Source of the DNA: Paroedura picta
Taxonomy: Eukaryota; Chordata; Lepidosauria; Squamata; Gekkonidae
Direction of reading: 5' to 3'
Assembly (NCBI RefSeq): GCF_049243985.1
Contig: NC_135381.1
Coordinates: 14,867,345-14,931,344, forward strand
DNA length: 64,000 nt
Below the pieces are notes generated by a model. The model searched no databases, was not told the origin of the DNA, and was given only the letters and a program-made list of their open reading frames with translations. Positions 1 through 10,537 of the stretch are shown piece after piece. The position numbers and the translations under genes are program-made. How positions within the stretch are numbered: the stretch's first letter is position 1; every line of letters starts with the position of its first letter.

Positions 1-212
1 CCAGCAGCCGGCTCAAGGTTGACTCAGCTTTCCATCCTTCCGAGGTCGGTAAAATGAGTACCGAGCTTGCTGGGGGGTAAACGGTAATTACTGGGGAAGG
101 CACTGGCAAACTACCCCGTATTGAGTCTGTCATGGAAACGCTAGAGGGCGTCACCCCAAGGGTCAGACATGACTCGGTGCTTGCACAGGGGATACCTTTA
201 CCTTTACCTTTT
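1..212 (+). mobile_element. SINE, 3' part, cut by window edge
   Basis: This matches the body and tail of the tRNA-headed SINE seen complete at 12114-12393 (+) and 42642-42930 (-). It starts at the 'ccagcagccggctcaagg' segment just after the tRNA-like head and ends in a (TACCTTT)n tail. The head lies left of the window. Confidence 0.85.
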
Positions 213-332
213 TACATATCATAAACTGGGGAAATCTTCAGGAGAGGGTTATTACCTTTTCTGCCCTAGTGCTGGCCTGGTGGAACACTGTCCTGGAAGA
301 AACTGGGGGCATTTGTCTGACGCAGTGTGCCT

Positions 333-425
333 GCACACAAAAGTTCACACCTTGAATAAAACTTTGACGTTAAAGGTGCCACTGCACTAGAACTTTGTCC
401 TGCTACTTCAGAGCAACACGATGAC
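333..425 (+). mobile_element. Retroposon 3' tail fragment
   Basis: It carries the pattern 'caccttgaataaaactttg', then 'aaaggtgccactg', then 'gctacttcagagcaacac'. The same tail recurs at 15549-15689, 25405-25530 and 38303-38425, and reversed at 16470-16560. The family is not identified, but copies with target-site duplications elsewhere show that it moves by retroposition. Confidence 0.6.
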
Positions 426-1960
426 CCTCCTGAACTTGAGAGAGGATGCAACATCTGGACAGCTGGACACAGTGGCTCTTTCCCTCTACACCTCCCTCCT
501 GAACCCTGGCAATGGATACCTGGGAATTCTCCCAATTCTCCCAGCAGCACAGAGAAGTCAGTGAATGTGCACTGCCAAGAGCGCATGGATGCTGGCCTAC
601 AGTTTGTGTGATGCGGGGATATCAGTATCCCTCACCTCTGCCTTTGCACAGAAGGAAAAAATTGCTGTCCTGGATTGCGGCGCTCCCATGGGGAGGCAGC
701 AGCTGAACGCCCTTTGCGCTTCCCGATGAATGGTGCATCCGGTTTGGAAAATTCCCATAGGAAACACAGTGAAAACGAAACAGGGGTCTCCCTTGTTCTC
801 TCCCTTGGGATTCTGAATCATCTTTCTGTCCTAAGAGGTGTGGGGTGGCTGCGGAGTGGGGGCCGTGGCAACCAAGGAGCTCAACACCCAGATGCAGGGC
901 CCGTTTATGGCATTCCGCTGCCTGCATAAGAAAATTCACATAGAATCCCTCTTCCTCTTCCAATTAACTGGGGAGAACGTCTGCCCAAGCCCTGTCAGAA
1001 TGAAAAACAAGCGTGCTTCTGTGAGACCCCGATGCATTTCAGTGGGGCTTGTGCAGAAGAGTTTCTCAGTGCCCCATGGGTGAGATCTGTCTCACAGTCT
1101 GCTGCCTGGTGCTCAAAATTTGCCACCTTGCTTTTGGACAGGGCTGCCTCTTTTGACATGCCCTCCACTGTATACCATAAGCAGTTTGCGTGCAATGGCT
1201 TCCTGGGAACATTTATGAGAAATAGGGGAGATGTTTGAGGGTGGCCAGGTGCAGGGAAAAGAAATGCAACAATAATGTGCAAAACTAAGGCAGACTCTCA
1301 CCAAATACCTTAATGGAAGGTACCACACTCACAAAGAACCCAAAGACTTATTAGTTAGGGTCCCCTTGTACCTGGGTTTTAGGCAAGGCAATGGTTATTC
1401 CATTCCAATGCTGCTAAAGTTAGATTAACCATCTCACTGGCAAAATTTCCTTCATGGCATCACATTCTTTAAAAACCCCACATTATTGCCTCGTATTTGA
1501 GAAACCTCAGCAGAGAGACGATAGTAGAAGTGGGTTTTCTTGGAAGGCACAGGTGTAGCAGAGCGTATTAAGAAGTCACAAGGAGGTGAAGCAAGTAGTG
1601 CCAGAGATGTGTACCAGTGTAGTGCTGGATGTGTGCATTGGGAAATACGGGGCACTCCAAAGGAGATGTTGAAGTATGGGGTGAGCTGGAATGGAAGGTG
1701 GTGTGTGGACAAGGAGGAGGGTTGTGCAGAAAGATCAGTGGGGCTCATGAGGCAGCACCGAGTATATTGCAGAGTCGTTGGGTCTCTGGCCTGCAGGGAA
1801 GAAAGTCCAAAGCCACAAGCACAGCGAGGGGGCCCAGCAGCAGCCGCTGAGGAAACTGTCCTTCAAGGGGCAGAAGCCCTCCCTGTTTCCCCAGCGAGCA
1901 TCAGGAGCCATGAGAAGGAGAGGGGATGAGCAGGAGGGGCCGAAGGAACGCCTCCCCTCC
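426..1960. other. Unassigned DNA upstream of the GPCR gene
   Basis: Only short open frames on both strands. I recognise no conserved protein, RNA or repeat family here. It could hold distal regulatory DNA of the gene at 2199, but nothing in the sequence shows this directly. Confidence 0.4.
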
Positions 1961-2120
1961 AGGGCTGGGAAGCGCCGGCTGCTCCAGGGATGACAGGGTT
2001 CCCGGGCTGGTTCGTCCCCCCGAGACGCTGCCCACCGCCCACCCCCACCCCCTGGGATGAGGCCGGCCAGGGGCTAGCCCCGCCCGGGAGGAGAGGGCGG
2101 CGTCTCCCGAGCCCCCTTCC

Positions 2121-2140
2121 TTAATAGCTCTCCCCGCCCG
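2121..2140 (+). promoter_or_regulatory. Possible core promoter: TATA-like box and GC box
   Basis: TTAATAG at 2121-2127 is the only AT-rich stretch in the GC-rich upstream DNA and is followed by a GC box (CCCCGCCCG). With the ATG at 2199, transcription starting near 2150 would give a short 5' UTR of about 45-50 nt. Inferred from position only. Confidence 0.35.
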
Positions 2141-2198
2141 GGGGCTGCCGCAGAAGGGGGCTTCGGACGGGCTCCGGACTGGAGGCGGCGGCGGCAGA

Positions 2199-3392
2199 AT
2201 GGAGGCGCCTCCGCAGTACGCGCGGGACTTGCAGTACGACTACGACGGGGCGTCCCTGGGCAACTGGAGCGACGGGCCGTGCCCGTGGGACGAGGCCGAG
2301 GCCGAGACGGACTGGGAGGTGTCCTTCTTCCTGCTGCCCGTCCTCTACATGCTGGTCTTCATCCTGGGCCTGTCGGGCAACGGGCTGGTGATCTTCACGG
2401 TGTGGAGCGGCCCGCGGGCCAAGCGGCGCTCGGCCGACATGTACATCGGCAACCTGGCGCTGGCCGACCTGGCCTTCGTGGTGACGCTGCCGCTGTGGGC
2501 GGCCTACACGGCGCTGCGCTTCCACTGGCCCTTCGGCTCGGCCCTGTGCAAGCTGAGCAGCTACCTGGTGCTGCTCAACATGTTCGCGTCGGCCTTCTGC
2601 CTGGCCTGCCTGAGCTTCGAGCGCTACCTGGCCATCGTGCACGCCCTGCCGCGCTCCGCCGGCCGCCCGGCCTCCTCCTCGCGGCCCCGCACCGCCACGC
2701 TGCTGGCGCTGGCCGGCGTCTGGCTGCTGGCCGGCCTGCTGGCCCTGCCGGCGCTGCTCCTGCGCGACACGCGGCCCGGCGGCGCCCGGCGGCCGGACAA
2801 CCTGACGGCCCTCGAGTGCGACATGGACTTCAGCAGCGTGGCCTCCAGCCCGGCCGAGCAGGACCGCTGGCTGGCGTCGCTGAGCCTGGCCACGACGGCG
2901 CTGGGCTTCGCGCTGCCGCTGCTGCTCATGACGCTCTGCTACTGCGGCATCGGCGCCACCGTCAGCCGCCACTTCCAGCAGCAGCGGCGCCAGCAGCAGC
3001 AGCAGCAGCACCACGTGCGCAAGGCCGAGGGCCCGCAGCGGCGGCGCCTGCTGCGCATCATCGTCACGCTGGTGGCCGTCTTCGCGGCCTGCTGGCTGCC
3101 CTTCCACCTGCTCAAGAGCCTCTACGTGCTGCACTGGGTGGGCCTCCTGCCGCTGCCCTGCGCCCTGCAGGAGCTCATCCCCCGCCTGCACCCCTACGCC
3201 ACCTGCCTGGCCTACGTCAACAGCTGCCTCAACCCCTTCCTCTACGCCTTCTTCGACAGCCGCTTCCGCGCCCAGTGCCTCCTCCTGCTCGGCCTGCGCA
3301 AGGCGCTGCGCGGCCAGGCCGGCTCCGTCTCCTCCACTCTCAGCGGCCAGACCCAGAAGTCCGAGGTGCCTTCCCTGGGCACCAAAGTGTAG
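2199..3392 (+). CDS. APLNR-like: Apelin receptor-family class A GPCR, intact single exon
   Basis: Rhodopsin-family peptide receptor of 397 residues, close to the usual ~380 for apelin receptors. Family members bind apelin and Elabela/Toddler and signal mainly through Gi and arrestin at the plasma membrane. Visible features: an acidic Tyr/Asp-rich N-terminus with an NWS glycosylation site (N22); N61 in TM1; LALADL with D90 in TM2; C117-C207, the expected extracellular disulfide; ERY at 141-143 after TM3; NLT (N201) in loop 2; CWLPF at 298-302 in TM6; YVNSCLNPFLYAFFD around 339-353 in TM7. C28 and C321 fit the N-terminus to loop-3 disulfide known in APLNR. TM6-TM7 match human APLNR most strongly. 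Intracellular loop 3 carries six Gln in a row. The ATG has A at -3 and G at +4, a strong Kozak context, and I see no upstream splice acceptor. The MORC2 neighbour suggests a paralog (APLNR2 type) rather than the one-to-one human ortholog; a tree is needed to settle that. Confidence 0.9.
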   Translation: MEAPPQYARDLQYDYDGASLGNWSDGPCPWDEAEAETDWEVSFFLLPVLYMLVFILGLSGNGLVIFTVWSGPRAKRRSADMYIGNLALADLAFVVTLPLWAAYTALRFHWPFGSALCKLSSYLVLLNMFASAFCLACLSFERYLAIVHALPRSAGRPASSSRPRTATLLALAGVWLLAGLLALPALLLRDTRPGGARRPDNLTALECDMDFSSVASSPAEQDRWLASLSLATTALGFALPLLLMTLCYCGIGATVSRHFQQQRRQQQQQQHHVRKAEGPQRRRLLRIIVTLVAVFAACWLPFHLLKSLYVLHWVGLLPLPCALQELIPRLHPYATCLAYVNSCLNPFLYAFFDSRFRAQCLLLLGLRKALRGQAGSVSSTLSGQTQKSEVPSLGTKV

Positions 3393-3711
3393 CGGGACAC
3401 CGCGCCCGGCAAGCACGCCGGCCCGACAGGCCCCCGACGGCAGGCGCGGCGCTGTTCGCGGGTGGGACGCGAGGGACTCTGGACTGGGCGCTCCACCCGC
3501 CGCCCACCCTCCAGCACTTGGACTTGTCCTCCCGACCCAGCGGCCCCCTGGCCCTCCCGCCTTCCCCCCGTCCTGCCCCCCCCCCCCAAGCCGTCGGACT
3601 CTGACTTGCTGGTGCTTTGCGGGTTCTTCAGCCTCGGTAGCTCCCCCCCTCCCCCGCGAGCCGCGGTTTGGGGCAGGTCCCTGCGGCGGGCGACTCCCTT
3701 CTTTTGTAACC

Positions 3712-3717
3712 AATAAA
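3712..3717 (+). terminator. Poly(A) signal AATAAA of the GPCR gene
   Basis: A canonical AATAAA lies 320 nt after the stop codon, at the edge of the GC-rich island, with GT-rich DNA just downstream. It predicts a 3' UTR of roughly 340 nt. Confidence 0.75.
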
Positions 3718-3739
3718 CCAGGTTTGTTTGACTGTTTCC

Positions 3740-4784
3740 TCAGGAAAAAGAAAGGAACAAAAAACCTCAAGCAGGCATCCACTCTGTTTTCTTTCCCTCC
3801 CAGGGCGGGGAGGATGGGGCTGGGGGGGGGGGCAGGGCGGGTTGGGTGCTGCAGACTGGATCCTGGGCCCCTCCCTCGGGGCTCCCTGGCGGCTGGCAAG
3901 GAACTAAGCCTCATGGACTTTATTCTGGTATTGCCATTCTGGCATGTATGCTTAGGATTACATTTCAGTTTGGGGAAAGAGGTGGTGAGGAGGGGTCCCT
4001 GTGGTCTCACAGGATTAGATTTGGGGTGTGTATGTGTGTGGGGGGGTGTCTTACAGACACTGACCTCTGGGCAGGGTCAAGACCCAGCATCTTTTTCTTT
4101 TTTAAAAACCTACATACCTTTTTCAGCTTTCTCCTGCTGATTCCTACCTGTCATTTGGGCATAATAGGAGGTCTTGCTTGTATTAATCCTGGGGATTGGA
4201 ATGCTACCCCCCCCCCATTCTTCTCACTTGCTCTCCCGTTTCTTCCCTACCCTCACAGGAAAACCAAAAGGCTGGGGAGGGGGGGGGACTAGGCAAATGC
4301 TGGCAAAGAGAGAGGGAGGTTCATGGGAAGAACCCTGTTCCTCCTAGACTGTGTGCAGTTCCTAAGTCTTTGGAGCTAAGCATCACTCAGCAGCAGCAAA
4401 CGTCAGTGCACAAGCTGACGTGGGCATATCCGTGCAGCCTGCTTTTCCTTCCCCATGAATAACACAACTGGTATCCACACTTTTGGGGTTCCAGGGTGGC
4501 CTGAGCCAAATCCGCCTGGTATGATTTGTCTGCTTAAAAAATTGCTAATTGCATTGGAATAGAGGTAATAGTGGGCCAAAAAGAATGTGCGTCATCTTCT
4601 AGAAAGGCAATTGTACTCTTTCTGTATCGCCTTTGCCTTCCTAGCTTTGTCTAGAGCTGCGGGTGTATTCTGCACAGACAGAACCAGGAGTTAATACAGC
4701 CCAAGGAACTGGCTAGTGAGTTTGGTAGTCCTTGCCTATTCAAATGGCCTCGCAAGGTGGCAAGTACAATATTAAGACGACGAG
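3740..4784. other. Unassigned intergenic DNA
   Basis: G-runs, C-runs and a GT-rich stretch near 4020-4050, but no recognisable gene or repeat family. Short open frames here show no domain. Confidence 0.4.
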
Positions 4785-5012
4785 TAGGTTTTAATACCCA
4801 ACTTTTCTCTACCTCAAGGAGTCTCCAAGCAGCTTACAGTCACCTTCCTCTTCCCACAAGGAGCATCTTGTGAGGGAGGTGGGGCTAAGAGAGCTCTGAG
4901 AGAACTGTGACTGGCCCCAGGTCACCCAGCAGGCTTCATGTGGAAGAGGAGTGGGGAATCAAACTCGGTTCTCCAGGTTAGAGGCTGCCACTCTTGACCA
5001 CTATGCCACGTC
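4785..5012 (-). mobile_element. tRNA-derived SINE (minus)
   Basis: Read on the minus strand it starts with a tRNA-like head with 'gtggtcaagagtggcagcc', continues with 'gggtgacctggggcc' and ends with the 'gcttggagactcc' 3' segment. It is a diverged member of the SINE family seen complete at 13352-13631. Confidence 0.8.
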
Positions 5013-5374
5013 CTGTTCCCTCATCATGTTCCCAGTCCACAGCTGCATTAACTTGCCTGATACAACTACTTTTTTCTTCCTGTCCTGATGGGCTCCTGTC
5101 ATTTTTACAGTTTGTGCTCATTTACTCCTGCTGCCATATAGTCGCTTGCTTCCAGGACTGGCAGAATCTAGGTAGAAATACGTTATCCTCACCCCTCTAG
5201 ACTGCAATTGAAGAGTCCAGAGGGGCTGCTGGGAGACTTTTTCAACAGCAGGAACAGGGAGGCAGGGAAGAATAATATCCACCCACGCTCCAAACACACA
5301 CCAGGGGTTTCCTAAGTGAAGCCCCCTCTCCCTACTCTGTACCTGTAAAGTTAGCCTCAGTTACAATAACTGGT

Positions 5375-5493
5375 GCAAACTTAAATGGACTCCGGGGAAT
5401 GGTAGAGGACAGGAAGGCCTGGAGGATCATTGTCCATGGGGTCGCGATGGGTCGGACACGACTTAGCACATAACAACAACAACAACAACAATA
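5375..5493 (+). mobile_element. Bov-B-type 3' tail ending in (CAA)n
   Basis: Contains 'gactccggggaatggtag', 'aggaaggcctggaggatc' and 'gtcggacacgacttagcac' followed by (AAC)n. This is the 3' end shared by Bov-B (RTE) LINEs and SINEs that use them. The same segment closes the longer Bov-B end at 62735-62960. No SINE head is recognisable before it, so a 5'-truncated LINE tail is as likely as a SINE. Confidence 0.8.
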
Positions 5494-6539
5494 ACTGGAG
5501 CACACACAACTGGCTTCCGCATGTCAGACCACGCATGCAGATGTTGGCAGTGCCAAGTGGGCCTCAGCTGATGGGCATTTTCTGTGCTTTGGTGCCATAG
5601 TCATTTCTCCCCAGGAATGGGGGGTGCAGTGAATGATACCTCAAATAGCTTGTGGCCCTTAGCTTCATAGGCTGCCATGATCGTCTTTGAATGGTCCCCA
5701 ATTTTTTGGCATGTATTTTCATTATGTCTCTGGCCTCATTTTGCTTGCTAAAAGGTTCTTTAAAACATTATTGTTGTCAAGTATTGTTGTTACTTGAATG
5801 ACCATTCTTATCCTCCGAGTAAAATTGGACGTTTGTGTTATACCTCGAGCCCAGGAACCAGTAGATATATGTTCAGAAGGGAAGAGTTAACCCACTGTGG
5901 CCCCGATCCAGATTCTCCCCTCCCCTCAGTTATACCTCTGATGACACCACCCTCAGCACCAGAAGGCCCTTGCTGATAACATTCTGAAGGATAGTTTTCT
6001 AAATACAAATACAAAAGCCATTTGATACTGTTTTATCAGGAGCAAGGAAAATAATACAAAACAGTGTTTCAGGTTTCCCATGCACATGGTGTGTAGAATG
6101 CAAAGCAGGTTTAGAGAGAGAAAATGGTGCTGAGCAGAGAGTCATGTTGCTCTGTTGATCTTTGAGGAAGAAACAAAAATAGAAGCAGCCAACTGAAAAT
6201 ACAGAAACCAGCAGTTGATGTACACTGATGCTAAACAGAGCCTGTTAGTCCCTTAGAAGGCCAAGGGATTGATTCCCACAAGGCCATGTGTCTCCACAGA
6301 GACTCTGGATCATTCCTGATTGATTGATTTGATTTCAGACGTACTCTTGGAGTTCCATGCAGAGTTCCTCCCGGGCAGGCAGAGACCTGATTTAGATTGG
6401 GAAAATCTTGCACATGGAAAAGGGGTATCACCCCCATGCTGTTTTCCTAACTTGAAACTGTGTGTGTGTGTGTGGGGGGGGTTGTTTCCCTAGCAGTGTT
6501 TCCCAAGTTCTTCCCTCTGGTTGAAGAATTCTGCTCACA
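5494..6539. other. Unassigned intergenic DNA
   Basis: No gene or named repeat recognised. A short (TG)n then G-run occurs near 6461-6481. Confidence 0.35.
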
Positions 6540-6708
6540 GTCAGTCAAGCTCTTGCCAAAGCAGACAGAGCAGTAATCTCAGGGCTCTCTCAGCCTCACC
6601 TCCCTCACAGGGTGTCTGTTGTGGGGAGAAGACAGGGAAGCCGATTGGAAGCCGCTTTGAGACTTCTGGTAGAGAAAAGCGGCATATAAGAACGAACTCT
6701 TCTCCAAA
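6540..6708 (+). mobile_element. tRNA-derived SINE, 5' truncated
   Basis: Plus-strand body and 3' end of the common SINE: 'gagcagtaatctcagggctc', 'cacagggtgtctgttgtggg', 'gccgctttgagacttctgg', 'agcggcatataagaac'. The tRNA head is missing. Confidence 0.85.
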
Positions 6709-6714
6709 ACTACA

Positions 6715-6820
6715 AATGGTATTGGAATAGGGCATCATCCATATGCTGATGACACCCAACTCTGCCTTTTCCCAAATCATCTGGTGATGCTACAGAATAT
6801 CTGAAACAATGCCAGACAGT
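6715..6820 (+). mobile_element. L2-type LINE reverse transcriptase scrap
   Basis: Encodes a short HPYADDTQLCLF stretch, the catalytic YADD box in its usual L2 context. Only about 100 bases are recognisable. Confidence 0.6.
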
Positions 6821-7076
6821 TAAGGTAAACAAACTTGACACCAAATACCAACAAGTTAGAAACCAAAAGGTCAGGCAGCCACAAAATATAAATGTTCAAA
6901 TGAAATTAACATTTATTGTGCACAACTTATAAAGTTAAAAAGTTAAAAACACAGACAGAGCTAATAATTGAATTCACAACAAATGCACCTTCCAATGCTA
7001 GATTTACAGAGATAGACCTAATGCTTTTTGAACCCAAAATGGGTTCTAATCTCGAACACACATGAGATACATTAGA

Positions 7077-7155
7077 ACAGGGGTAGTCAACCTGTGGTCC
7101 TCCAGATGTTCATGGACTACAATTCCCATGAGCCCCTGTCAGCAAACACTCATGG
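7077..7155 (+). mobile_element. hAT-like MITE end
   Basis: Begins with CAGGGGTAGTCAACCTGTGG and runs through 'ttcatggactacaattccc' and 'atgagcccctgtcagcaaac'. This is the left arm of the palindromic MITE seen complete at 32665-32800. The right arm is not present here. Confidence 0.7.
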
Positions 7156-8517
7156 GAACATGCAGCCAGTGAGATACAAACATTTAAATCTGTAAACAAT
7201 GAAAATAAATAATTGTTATAGGCATGAATTAATTAAAACACTTAAAATACTGAGAGGGCGGAGGTAATGATACCTGAAAAGACAAAGCCTTTAAAGGACA
7301 TTGGGCCTTCATTTTCAATGGAGACCACTTGTGTCTCACTGAGAAGAGCCTAGAGCTGACTGGATCCAACTTTGTTATTGGAGAAGCAAGCTGATGAAGG
7401 TTGTTCTACCAGCTGCACTTCACTCAGAAGATGGCCACACAAATCCATGCTATGGATTCCTTAGGGCTAGATTACTCTACATGGGTCTTCCCTTGAAGAT
7501 GACTCTGAAGCTACATAACATTCCAATTTTGCACACACTCCATATCAAGAACTGAGCTCAATTCAAGGTCTACTCTGTCACTTACTAAGACCTAAATACC
7601 CACAATGCCTCTCCTGCTATGCTCCACGCTATAGAATGAAGGCTCCAGCCTGCCAATAGGCAAAACTGGCAAGGGCCTGTTCACAGAAATTCTCTCCAGT
7701 GCCTCACACAGTATGTAACATTCTGTCCAAGGCTGTTAGGAAGGTCCCCACCCTTCTATCATTTCACAAAATGGGCAAAACAGAATTGTTCGGGAGGGAA
7801 TTTTTGCAGAGGAGTAACGGTGCGTTGTCATGGATCAGCTAGGGAGGTGACGTCTATCCTGTACAATGTTGGTTTTCTCCCCTTCCTGGTTTTCTATTCC
7901 CCTGCATTATGTTGTTTTACTAGGAATATTTGCCACTAGACTCAAACGTTGCTATCATATTTTGTAATCCACTTGCTGACTGACTAAATTGCTTTGGCTA
8001 GGAATCTTCAGTATTGAATTCAAATGTTAACATTCAAATGTTATCATGCCATCAGCTTGTTGACTGAATAGCTCTGTCCTCGTAATCCACCTTCAGTTCC
8101 GGCGAGAAAGGCGAACTATTCAGAAAATTAAATAAGTGCATTGTTAAAATTAGGTTATAATGCAAAAAAATACAACACAATTAAATGACGACAGTTTAAG
8201 AACAAATAAATAGTGAAGAGTGGAGGAGAAATTCAAGCATGGCCCTTAGTGTGAGAACTGAGTTGTTAAGGCACACCCCAGAGTGCCCCTGTTTTCATCT
8301 GTAACGTGGATCAAAGCCTCCGGGGAAACGGAGACCGACTTATTTGTTAGGGACTCACCAATTGCAGACCAATCCTCTAAATACATCTCAGGTCTGCTTT
8401 CTCTCTGGGGAGTGTGAAGGAAACTCTGCCTTCAAAGGACTTTGAAAGTTTTCACTTTTGTGTGAAGGGGAGGGGGAGATTCCCTATCTGTTTTTCAGGC
8501 AGAAGGCTGAGAAACCT
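7156..8517. other. Unassigned intergenic DNA
   Basis: AT-leaning DNA with no recognised gene or repeat family. The two 'aatgttaacattcaaatgtt'-like short direct repeats near 8020-8045 are too short to assign. Confidence 0.35.
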
Positions 8518-8850
8518 CTAGAGTAGCCTTTCTCAACCTTTTTTTATCATTGAGAACCCCATGAAATATTCTTAAGGCTTTGAGCACCCCCAGAAATGGC
8601 GGATCGTCCAGAATATGGCTGGGAAACTGAGCTCCCATTCCCACCCCCCACCAGGCCCATCACTGGCCATTTTGGGAAAGGCGGGTGGCATCAACATGAC
8701 CCCATATGATCATATCACCTGATAAATGCTTCACAAATGTAAATATATATATATATATATAATTAATTAACTCTCACCCATTCAGGAAACCCAGGGCCAT
8801 CAAGAACTCCCAGGTTTTCACATAACCCTGCTTGAGAAAGCATGCCTTAG
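8518..8850 (+). mobile_element. Non-autonomous DNA transposon-like element
   Basis: Starts with 'gtagcctttctcaacc' and ends near 'tgcttgagaaagcatgcc', so the two ends are roughly inverted. Relatives lie at 14843-15120 (opposite orientation) and 58575-58725 (3' part). An (AT)n microsatellite sits inside at about 8740-8762. hAT membership is likely from the style of the ends but is not shown. Confidence 0.5.
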
Positions 8851-9384
8851 AAGGATTAATTTAAGAATGTGCGGTCTAAACAAGCCTGATCCAATGAACA
8901 ATCTGCTGGATTTTGGGTTCAAAGCTTGCTGTCACTTCTTGAAGAACTCTGCCTGGCGCTCCCGTATTGCGTATTGAGAGAAGAACTGAGATAATCTTAT
9001 TTTGCTGTTTTCATGACCTGTAGTTTCCTTGGGGAGCTGCTGTTGACCCCATTAGGGGAACGAACATATGTGGCACTACATGTAAGTTTCCCCAGTGAGG
9101 CAAATAACTCCCTGTTGCCATTGCGGGTCAAGAAATTGTGCAAATAGGTAGGATCAAGCCTTCTCCTCCCTGTACATTATAGTTCCAGCCCAAATTGGGT
9201 TTGTGCAGGCTTGGGAATTGTTCTGAGCACAGAAGTTCCAGAGCGTGTGTAACAGGGAAACCCAGAATGCCCCCAGAGTGGGGAGAGCACACACGGACAT
9301 TGTAAGCAGTAGCTAGGCTCCCCAAGAAAGATTCCCATGTAAAGCTGGGTCTCTGGCCAAACCATGGGAGCAACTGCCTGGCAC
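8851..9384. other. Unassigned intergenic DNA
   Basis: No gene or repeat recognised. Confidence 0.3.
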
Positions 9385-9565
9385 AACACAATGGGGATGG
9401 AAAGTGCCGTCAACTCACAGCTGACTCATGGAAGCCCTGTAAGGTTTTCAAGCCAAGAGACATTCAGGGGTGGTCAGCAACCCCTGTGCAGCGACTCTGG
9501 ACTTACCTGGTGGCCTCCCATTCAAGATCAGCCTAGCCTGGCCCATGGCAGCAAATTCTACATGC
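9385..9565 (-). mobile_element. 5S rRNA-derived SINE (minus), diverged
   Basis: On the minus strand it shows the 'gggaggccaccaggtaagtc' segment that follows a 5S-like box and a tail with 'gtgagttgacggcactttcc'. The head is degraded. It matches the copy at 17725-17935 in layout. Confidence 0.6.
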
Positions 9566-10029
9566 CGCTCATGCATTGTGGATAAAAGAAGACGCTCCGC
9601 CAGTGTGTCGCGAAGCAACTGACAACTGAATTTGGTGACTCTGACTTCTAATGCTACGTGGCACAGAGAAAAAAAAAGGAAATCTGCATCTAGCCTGTTT
9701 ATCTTGCCACCCCTGCCGATCTCTGCCTGCATGCTGGGATGGGGCAATGCAGTTTCTCCTCCTGTGGCTAGACCAGCTGTTTACTTTACCCATTGAGTTC
9801 TCCTTAGGAAGTTAATTTGATCCATTGATCTTTGACTTTCACCCCTGAGAGTCTCTCAAGCGCCTATTAACACCTCTGGATCAGAACATGCCTCTCCCCT
9901 CTCACTGCAATGCCAGGCTTCCCAGGCTGGTCACACACCATCTGCCACATTTCCTGCTGCTTCTCCAGCCTCCTTCCCTGGCCCTTTCTTTTAGTCCTAA
10001 CTAGACTATAGTTTTCATTTCTTTGTGCC

Positions 10030-10255
10030 TTATACCACTCAAGGATTATGTGCAACCCTCCATCGAATCACAGCTGAATTCTGGCAACTCCACAGGGTTT
10101 CCAAGGCAAGAGACAAAGCAGAGGTGGTTTGCCCTTGCCTGCCTCTGCACAGAGGCCCGGGAATTCCTTCGTGGTCTCCCATCCAAATGCTAAGCAGATC
10201 TGACACTGCTTAGCTTCCAAGATATGAGGAGACTGCACTGCACTAGCCTAAGCAA
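10030..10255 (-). mobile_element. 5S rRNA-derived SINE (minus)
   Basis: The minus strand reads 'ggaagctaagcagtgtcag', 'gcatttggatgggagacca' and then 'cagaggcaggcaagggcaa'. The first two are the 5S rRNA internal promoter region, the last belongs to the SINE body. Confidence 0.75.
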
Positions 10256-10374
10256 TCCAAGGCAAATTTCCATTGGTTCTCAAATTCTGCAGTCGGCAGA
10301 AAATAACCCATTCAGGACTCTATATAAAGAAAAAGAATTTGTTCTTATATATTTATATAAACATGGGGGAAGGC

Positions 10375-10490
10375 TGGTGGTGGCAGAGTGTAAGAGAGTG
10401 GAGTAAAATCCCCCTCTGCCATTAAGCTCAATGGGGGATGGATTGAGATTAAAGTGTCCGGTAACACAAGGCATTTCTATCAGTGGAACA
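10375..10490 (+). repeat. Dispersed ~110-bp repeat unit
   Basis: The stretch from 'ggctggtggtggcagagtg' to 'ccggtaacacaaggcat' recurs, inverted and a few bases different, inside the insertion at 42931-43032. The family is unknown. Confidence 0.65.
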
Positions 10491-10537
10491 GGATTTTCCT
10501 GATTTCTCCCGATGGTTCTCCTAGAAGTCATACCTTA

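Larger units (their letters stand above)
1970..3670. promoter_or_regulatory. CpG-rich island covering promoter and coding exon
   Basis: GC and CpG density rise sharply near 1970 and fall after about 3670, against AT-leaning flanks. The island spans the proximal promoter, the whole coding exon and most of the 3' UTR of the receptor gene. It also explains the very long stop-free frames on the other strand and in other frames here. Confidence 0.8.

Noticed and set aside
2279-3604. Open frame of 441 codons in a second plus frame
   Set aside because: Same cause: high GC removes stops. It is Ala/Pro/Gly/Leu-rich with no family match and starts inside the GPCR gene.
2121-4010. Open frame of 629 codons on the minus strand across the GPCR exon
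   Set aside because: It is the antisense shadow of a GC-rich coding exon, has low-complexity Ala/Gly/Gln/Arg composition and no domain. The plus-strand frame encodes a complete GPCR.
4785-5012. tRNA gene candidates at the heads of SINEs
   Set aside because: A and B box-like words are present, but they sit in repeated SINE copies and do not fold as intact tRNAs by eye.
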